64,000 nucleotides of DNA from Valencia hispanica (taxonomy: Eukaryota; Chordata; Actinopteri; Cyprinodontiformes; Valenciidae): assembly GCA_963556495.2 (NCBI GenBank), contig OY747709.1, positions 14,214,400 to 14,278,399 on the forward strand. Direction: 5' to 3'. Below the pieces are notes generated by a model. It made no database searches. It saw only the letters and a list, made by a program, of their open reading frames with translations, and was not told the origin of the DNA. The translations under genes were made by a program, and so were the position numbers. This document shows, one piece after another, positions 57,573 through 64,000 of this stretch (position 1 is the stretch's first letter; the number at the start of each line of letters is the position of its first letter).

Positions 57573-58139
57573 CATTAGCAACATGACTGTCACTAAAGAG
57601 TCGAGCAGAAGTACACCTTTCCTCTCTCATCCTGTCAGTACATAATTGTAACCTGCTGTACTTGTCCCTTAGTGTGACTCAAGTTGTGTAAGGTAAAAAA
57701 TGTGTTCAGCAAAGCAACAGTTACAAGTGTGTAAGTGCATACAAACACCTCAAACCAAAAAGACATAAAAGTCACAATTAAATCAAGATTTTCTGACCAA
57801 TCAGTCTGAACCAGTCCTGATCTATTCAGTTCTGTTTGTATGAATAATAGGTTTTGCTTGCACTATACACTTTGCTACATTCTTCTGATTCTGTGTAAAG
57901 TCTTTGACTGTTTTTCGCCTATTGAACTGGGGAGACAAATTTCTGCCTAATCACCAAGGTTTCCCTTTTGCCAAATCGATTATTCTCCTCCAGAGTGAAA
58001 GTGGGAAACCCTTGGACAACCTGGACCAGATAACCAAGACACTACTTCCCTCAAACACCGACTGACCTTCAGGACAAAAGTTGTGTGCTAAGATTCCCTG
58101 TCAACTGAGTGGGACAGTAAGAACCCAGACCTAGACCCA
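57573..58139. other. Unassigned non-coding DNA
   Basis: No feature recognised. Confidence 0.4.
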
Positions 58140-58219
58140 GTCCAGGGCCCTCCTTTATCAAACAATCGTAGAAGCTGTCCTATATTCTATCCTACGAATG
58201 AAATTTAGAATGTTCTTAC

Positions 58220-59835
58220 CAGTGGCGTAGCCAGAAAAAAGACAAAAAAGACTTGGTGTGCACCAGCAAACACTGGGTGTGCAAAATGTATTCTCAACAA
58301 ATAGAACACTTTTGCCAAGGGCTCCCCCTACCTACAGGCCTGCAGGCAAAACTAATACATTCAGACTAACATATTCAAAATCACTGGCTGGCATTAACTT
58401 GTATAATCAAACACATTCTCAACTTCTAAAACACATGTTTTTAACGCAATTTAAATTAACAATTTTCAAATGCATATCCTGTAATATTTATAAGTAAACC
58501 TGTTTATCTTATCCTATTTATTTCTCACCCACACTATCACATGTACATATTATTTTTAAATAATATGTATATATGTGCATATATATATATATATATATAT
58601 ATGCACTTAAAAGCATCTGAACTTCCCACCTTCAGATTGCAGCTCCACAAGGCAAGGCGGCGTGGTTTGGCCTTAAACAGGTTTATTATTTCGTCAGTCT
58701 AGTTTGTCTGCAAGCTCTTTTTCGAACATGAGCAATGAGATGCTATCAACTAGTCTCTCAGTGAGCATTGGAGCTCTGCTGCTGGTTTTAATCCTGTTCA
58801 ACTACCAGTGTTGCCAACTGTCTCAGACAGAAAGTAGCTGAAGTTGCCCCAGAAAGTCGCTAGATGTCACCAGATGACGTCATGTGCTAATTTGCATAAT
58901 GATGATGTCATCATGTGATGACGAATGAAACAGAAAGGAGGAAATAATTGTATTTAGATTAGGATTCCAGGGTTAAACAATACATTATTTAAACAGGGGA
59001 AACATGCTACAGGGAGACTGTGGAACATGTTCTATTATTTTGCCTGAAGTAAACTGTGGAGAAAACTGGTAAAAAATTTTACAAGATATCAAATTGCAAC
59101 TGAACATCAAAGACCTTTTAAACAAAATTTAAAATTCTGGAATTTTTTTTTTTTTTTGCTGAGATATCTCAAGATGACGAAATTAATACAGAGAATATTG
59201 TTGTTTGTTTTTTAGTACTTTGTAAAAAATAAGTGCATATTTAGCATGCATCAAATGCTTCTTGCCAACTGCCATTAAACAGAAGTTTATTGCTTATGGT
59301 ATTATTTTCAGTAGGGTTTTTTGTCATAAGTTTTAAATGTCCTACGTTTTTGAACTCACCATACATTTCGAACGTTCTTTGAATGCACCACAGGTGTGAG
59401 ATGCCGATGCAGCGTAATACAGACAAGCTTCTGCCTTAATTCCCGTTGGAAGATCGGTCTTATATACATGCAGATTTTTTTTTTACCTTTGAATTAACAT
59501 TAATTACCAAATAACTTCGTTTGTGAGTGGATGAAATGAACCGAAAAAGGTTTATGATTGGTCAGTCGACATACTCTGATCATGCTACATACACATGCGC
59601 AGATCATTCCCTTTCTGAGCATCGGGAAGGAGCAAGCTGGGTCTCTAAACTGCAGGAAATATCGGCGACAACGTTTCACAGAAAGTAGCTAAGGGTGGTC
59701 AGAAATGTCGCTAGATTTGTCGCTAGGCGCTTTTTGGAAAAAAAGTCGTTATATATGTATATAAATGCATTCAGATTTTTGGGTGTGCCAGCTGGCTCTG
59801 TGGGTGGCACTGGCACACCCGTGGCTACGTCAATG
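58220..59835. mobile_element. hAT transposon, 1.6 kb, with perfect 8-bp duplication
   Basis: The ends CAGTGGCGTAGCCAG and, inverted, CATTGACGTAGCCAC face each other, flanked by GTTCTTAC at 58212-58219 and 59836-59843. Near-terminal GGGTGTGC repeats occur at both ends. No transposase frame is visible; the centre is filled by another repeat (58806-59757). Non-autonomous. Confidence 0.85.
58806..59757. mobile_element. Nested repeat inside the second hAT element
   Basis: Begins CAGTGTTGCCAACTGTCTCA with CAGAAAGTAGCTGAAG, and near the end has CAGAAAGTAGCTAAGG followed by TGTCGCTAGATTTGTCGCTA. This matches a teleost short element whose ends carry GTTGCCAAC and GTCGCTA repeats. The exact right end is uncertain. 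An AT repeat (58577-58603) lies just upstream. Confidence 0.45.
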
Positions 59836-60095
59836 GTTCTTACCAGCAGTCAAAAGCCAGATTTATGAAATATGCGGTGGCCAGTCGTACGCATCTTTCT
59901 CCACAATCATCTGTTGATAAATCCCACATTTGCGTACCTAGGTGCTCATGCCTGTTCACTCAGTCATTTACATACAAAAATGCCATCAATTAACCATATT
60001 TGGTAACACCACATCCTCTAACACATGCATGAAGTCCTTGCGTTCTTCCCAAACACAATGGCCAAGACAGTAAAAAAAGGAATTTCAGTGAAACC

Positions 60096-60300
60096 GAGAT
60101 CAAGGTGGGGCAAAAAAAAAAAGTAATGATGACAAAATTTATTTATTTATTTGTTTATTTCTGATGCACCAGGCACACGGAGATGGAAAATAAAGGGGAA
60201 GAAAGAAAGAAGATGAAGAGACGTAGGGAAAAAAAAGTTAAGAGGGAGAGGATAAGTATAAGATTCAAGAGAGGAAGGGGAACAAAAAAAAAAAAGAAAA
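60096..60300. repeat. Purine-rich tract
   Basis: The plus strand from 60180 to 60300 is almost all A and G, giving a strong strand bias. Confidence 0.7.
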
Positions 60301-61450
60301 CATCCCAGTCTGCCTGCACACCAGCAGGACGGCAGGGAGAGGGGAAAAAAACAATGACAAAACAAGCAAACTGAGAACTACACAACCACAACCCATAAAT
60401 AGACATAAATACAATAACACACAAGCTCACACAATTATTACAAGATTTAGTAATGGTAACCTAAGCCCAAGAATGCATCTGTAAACACCGGAATCCCCAC
60501 ACCTCTATGCGTGTGCGTGTGTGTATGTGTGTGTGTATGAACATGCTGGTGCATATAAGGTTTCTTCATACGAGTGTTCGACAGCTGGTGTGAGGAGCCA
60601 TCGATTCGCCTCCCAGGAATCGACACAGACATGAAGGAGATCGGAGCCATAGACATCCAAAGGACCCCAAGGTGGACCAACACAGGGCTGACCGCACCCC
60701 CCAAAAGAGGAGCATAGGGGAGCCCCAGGGGAACATCCAGCAGCTACAATGCAGGGGCCCGGGGGGCAGCAGCAAAGAGCCCACGGGCTCTGCAGCAACT
60801 GGCTACGCCTGGGCGGATCCAGCCATGGGCCCGGAGGCCCGAGGGCGCTACACCCCCCAGCAGGGACGTGACGGGCCCCCCTCCGCCAGGCCACAGGGGC
60901 GATGGCCATCTGATGGGCGGCATGCTCTGCAGCCACCCCAGGCCAATCCCGACAGCCGACATCCCAATGACCCCCCCCACATGTTGGGGGAACCACACCA
61001 AAAGCCCCAGTGGACAGACGACATCCCCAGGCCAAGACCAGCCAGCAACCAGACACTGAGCTCAACCAACTCCCGAATCGCAATCCTGAAACACCGCAGA
61101 GCACCAAGACCAAGCATCCCGCCAAGGTCAATAAACCCACCAATGAACCGACCAAGCGTGAAACATACAGAACAGTAGATTAAGTGGAGATGCCAGACCC
61201 GACCTCCGCCGAGATACCCGACAGCTATGGTGGTAGCTGTGCAAACAATGCCCAAACCGGCCTCTCCCCAAAGATGTGCCCCAGCAAACGATGTTAAAAG
61301 GAGAACATCCCCGGTCCACCCGGGCCCGGCCAGGCAGGCACCAGGGATGAACCGGCATGTCCCCTGAGCACCAACCACTGGACACTGAGAGCCACCAACG
61401 CACCGGCAGGCATAGGCATCAGTCAGTGACGGAGTGACGGAGGGGAAATA
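60301..61450. other. GC-rich block of unknown origin, possibly LINE UTR
   Basis: A TG repeat lies at 60507-60538. From 60560 to 61440 the plus strand is rich in C, A and G with frequent CCCC and CAGC, quite unlike the surroundings. Overlapping open frames on both strands (216 codons minus, 168 plus, 176 minus) share no domain. Similar C/A-rich non-coding blocks occur in untranslated parts of some fish LINEs; this is a guess. Confidence 0.4.
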
Positions 61451-61954
61451 GGCCCCTCATTTGGTGGGGTGGCCTGAGATGTGCCAGGCGAGAAGGCAGC
61501 CCAAACCCCAATCTGACGGATACACAGGCTGCGCCTCTGGAAATCCACCTCCAGCTCCTTGGTTCGTTAATTACTGTAATGTAATAAATGAATGTAAATA
61601 AAGAAATTATATGCAGACCCTTCTGTTCCCTTCTGGTCTTTAGGAGCACCCCTAAAAACTATCACCTTTATGAACATAAACATTTATACAAAGGCCTTTT
61701 TATGAATAATGTTTACACCAGTTTAGGTCCTTGCACAACCAAAACAGTACGATTACAAAAGGAGAACTTTTGATTTGGAACTCAGAATAAACATATTTAT
61801 TTTATGAAGCAAACAGAGGACAGAGGTCGGAAGGAGATTAACTTAAAATCAGGCTGTCTCCTGTTTGGAATGTGGTTCTACTTCCTGGTTTGTGTAGACA
61901 CTAGGTAACAAAAGCTCATGACTGTCCCTAGTGCCCTGAACCACTTCCATTGTG
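61451..61954. other. Unassigned non-coding DNA
   Basis: No feature recognised. Confidence 0.4.
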
Positions 61955-63163
61955 AAGTTTGCAGGTGTTTTGGGATTTGTATGTGTTTTGGGGTTTGCAG
62001 GTGTTGGGGTTTGCAGGTGTTTTGGGTTTTGCAGTTGTTTTGGGATTTGCAGGTGTTTTGGGTTTTGTATGGGGTTTGCAGGTGTTTTGGGGTTTGCAGG
62101 TGTTTTAGGTTTTGCAGTTGTTTTGGGATTTGCAGTTGTTTTGGGGTTTGCAGGCGTTTTGGGATTTGCAGTTGTTTTGGGATTTGCAGGTGTTTTGGGA
62201 TTTGCAGGTGTTTTGGGTTTTGTATGTGTTTTGCAGGTGTTTTGGGATTTGTATGTGTTTTGCAGGTGTTTTGGGTTTTGCAGGTGTTTTGGGATTTGCA
62301 GGTGTTTTGGGTTTTGTATGTGTTTTGCAGGTGTTTTGGGATTTGTATGTGTTTTGCAGGTGTTTTGGGATTTGCAGGTGTTTGGGGTTTTTTATGTGTT
62401 TTGCAGGTGTTTTGGGATTTGTATGTGTTTTGCAGGTGTTTTGCGATTTGCAGGTGTTTTGGGTTTTGCAGGTGTTTTGGGATTTGCAGGTGTTTTGGGT
62501 TTTGTATGTGTTTTGGGTTTTGAATGTATTTTGGGATTTGCAGGTGTTTGGGGTTTTGCAGGTGTTTGGGGTTTTGTATGTGTTTTGAAGGTGTTTTGGG
62601 ATTTGCAAGTGTTTGGGGTTTTGTATGTGTTTTGGGATTTGCAGGTGTTTTGGGTTTTGCAGGTGTTTTGGGATTTGCAAGTGTTTGGGGTTTTGTATGT
62701 GTTTTGGGATTTGCAGGTGTTTTGGGTTTTGCAGGTGTTTTGGGATTTGCAAGTGTTTGGGGTTTTGTATGTGTTTTGGGATTTGCAGGTGTTTTGGGTT
62801 TTATAGTTGTTTTGGGGTTTGCATGTGTTTTGGGTTTTGTATGTGTTTGGGCATTTGCAGGTGTTTTGGGATTTGCAGGTGTTTTAGGATTTGCAGGTAT
62901 TTTGGGATTTGCATGTGTTTTGGGTTTTATAGTTGTTTTGGGGTTTGCAGGTGTTTTGGGTTTTATAGTTGTTTTGGGGTTTGCATGTGTTTTGGGTTTT
63001 ATAGATGTTTTGGGGTTTGCATGTGTTTTGGGTTTTATAGGTGTTTTGGGATTTGCAGGTGTTTTGGAATTTGCTTGTGTTTTGGGCTTTGTATGTGTTT
63101 GGGGATTTGCAGGTGTTTGGGGATTTGTATTTGTTTTGTTATTTGCATGTGTTTTGTCTGTAG
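61955..63163. repeat. 18-bp minisatellite, about 1.2 kb
   Basis: The unit is TTGCAGGTGTTTTGGGAT or close variants (TTTGTATGTGTTTTGGG, TTTATAGTTGTTTTGGGG), with some 14-15 bp shortened units. Around 62601-62800 a 72-bp higher-order repeat of four units occurs three times (phase marks at 62601, 62673 and 62745). The plus strand is nearly devoid of C except in GCAGG. Because 18 is a multiple of three, frames stay open: the minus strand reads PKTPAN/PKTHAN repeats for 430 codons and two plus frames read GFAGVL and CRCFGI. No signal, start context or neighbouring exon supports a protein. Confidence 0.93.
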
Positions 63164-63639
63164 GTACCACCGTATACTAAAGACAGAAAAAAATCTGGCA
63201 AAGAAAATGTTCCATGTGCTGCAATTCACTTCTGTGGAAATACTTACATTTGTCCCGAACATTGCTGTTGCGTGTGCCCACGCGTTATTGGAGACACTGC
63301 TTTGGCTGGCATCAGTATCCATGGAGAAAGCGACAACGTGCTTCACCGATAAGCAGGACCATTGATTTACAAGTGTAACAATATCCTTTTAAATTGAAGC
63401 ACTTGAAGTGACAAGTAAAAAAAGCACATGGGGAGCGCAGACCTTAGTGAAACTAAAGTTGTGAGCAGATTCAACTACAGATTAAGGTCAGATTATTAAC
63501 ATGTCAAATTTGTTTATTTATAGTTGTGTTCTTGTTTATGTGATGCCGTTGGTGAGAATGTACTCCATTGAGGATATTATTGATTTGCTGGATATGTAGC
63601 TCTACATGTTCTCATTTGGTTTATTAGAAATGGAAGCGC
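63164..63639. other. Unassigned non-coding DNA
   Basis: No feature recognised. Confidence 0.4.
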
Positions 63640-64000
63640 AGACTGTGACGCTGGTGCCTGCCTGTGGCTGACAGGAAAGAATGTAGTACAAAGTAGAGGT
63701 TCGAGCACAGAGCCCTGGGGATTGCTGTGGGATAGAATTGGCGAGGAGGAGGTGCAGGTGTTTACATAAATTGAACTGCTGTACGTTTGAAAGACAGGAT
63801 CTGAACTGAGCCAGTGATGTGGACAGAAGATTCCAGGTTGGTAAGTTGAGTAGCCTGGTTGATAGTGTTGAAGGCGAGGTTAAGTTAAGGATGCTGAGCT
63901 ATCCAGTTTCAGAGGAGAGAATTAGATCATTGATGATTTTAAAGAGGTCTCATTCTGTGCCATGATGAGATTGATAGATGTGATTAAAATGGTACTTTGA
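63640..64000 (-). pseudogene. Non-LTR reverse transcriptase fragment
   Basis: On the minus strand a degenerate DLSAAFDT region (NLTSPSTLST, near 63880) is followed by FRSCLSNVQQF (near 63800) and then NPQGSVLEPL (near 63700), the GVPQGSVLGPL block with Val lost and Gly changed. The segment runs to the window edge, so more may lie outside. It is diverged from the intact L2 copy and belongs to another L2/CR1-group family. Confidence 0.65.

Larger units (their letters stand above)
58140..60095. mobile_element. Possible older MITE split by a hAT element
   Basis: The left flank (CTCCTTTATCAAACAATCGT) and the right flank (CCAGATTTATGAAATATGCG, GTCGTACGCATC, GTTGATAAATCC) look like inner parts of one inverted-repeat element common in fish. 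The ends are uncertain. Confidence 0.3.

Noticed and set aside
60505..61378. Frames of 216, 176 and 168 codons in the GC-rich block
   Set aside because: They overlap on both strands, have no recognisable domain, and follow from low stop-codon frequency in GC-rich DNA.
61955..63163. CRISPR-like periodic repeat
   Set aside because: Repeats are contiguous without unique spacers, and the window is eukaryotic.
61878..63170. A 430-codon minus-strand reading frame
   Set aside because: It is generated by an 18-bp tandem repeat and frames on the other strand are equally open; no start context, domain or flanking exon.
1..64000. LTR retrotransposon or endogenous retrovirus
   Set aside because: No gag-pol frame, primer binding site or paired long terminal repeats were seen.

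Overview
The window looks like nuclear DNA of a ray-finned (teleost) fish, and almost all of it is non-coding and repeat-derived. The evidence is the repeat content: several families of Tc1-like transposons with IR/DR ends (including a Passport-type element and Sleeping Beauty-type relics), an L2-type LINE with an (ATTGA)n tail, tRNA-derived SINEs of the kind common in teleosts, hAT, PIF/Harbinger-like and TTAA-type elements, long microsatellites and spliceosomal splice signals. There are no operons, ribosome binding sites, rRNA genes or CRISPR arrays. The species cannot be told from the sequence alone.

Layout. 0-5 kb: two PIF/Harbinger-like MITEs and two deleted Tc1 elements. 5-15 kb: mostly unassigned AT-rich DNA with SINE fragments, a LINE-like 3' end and a deleted Tc1 element. 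15-16.7 kb: the best host-gene candidate, a minus-strand exon with both splice sites lying downstream of a CpG-rich block with CCAAT and GC boxes. 16.8-25.9 kb: Tc1 relics, AT/GT and GAA microsatellites and a decayed LINE reverse transcriptase. 27.7-33.4 kb: SINEs (one with a perfect 13-bp target duplication), a THAP-domain first exon, and a LINE-like repeat interrupted by a MITE and then by a hAT element with a perfect 8-bp duplication. 35.6-40.3 kb: an old Tc1 copy split by several insertions, including a complete Passport-like element with an open 332-codon transposase. 41.9-44.5 kb: a Tc1 copy split by a pogo-like deletion derivative. 46.9-48.7 kb: a hAT MITE, a SINE and a LINE relic. 49.3-51.0 kb: a nearly intact Tc1 element. 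51.1-54.5 kb: an L2 LINE with about 900 open codons. 55.2-55.6 kb: a small possible gene with a TISU-type start and a poly(A) signal. 58.2-59.8 kb: a second hAT element with perfect target duplication. 60.1-63.2 kb: a purine tract, a GC-rich block and an 18-bp minisatellite. 63.6-64 kb: a LINE reverse-transcriptase fragment.

How it works together. The coding sequences that can be supported are mostly for mobilising DNA: Tc1 DDE transposases that cut and paste at TA, and an L2 reverse transcriptase that copies RNA into the genome. Many other elements are non-autonomous and would depend on proteins made elsewhere. The nesting gives a relative insertion order. No new multi-gene system is evident; the items most worth checking are the three host-gene candidates (15-16.6 kb minus, 30.0 kb plus, 55.2 kb plus), the intact Passport-like element, and the nested loci with recoverable empty sites. 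Family names come from recognition of motifs and terminal sequences, not from database searches.
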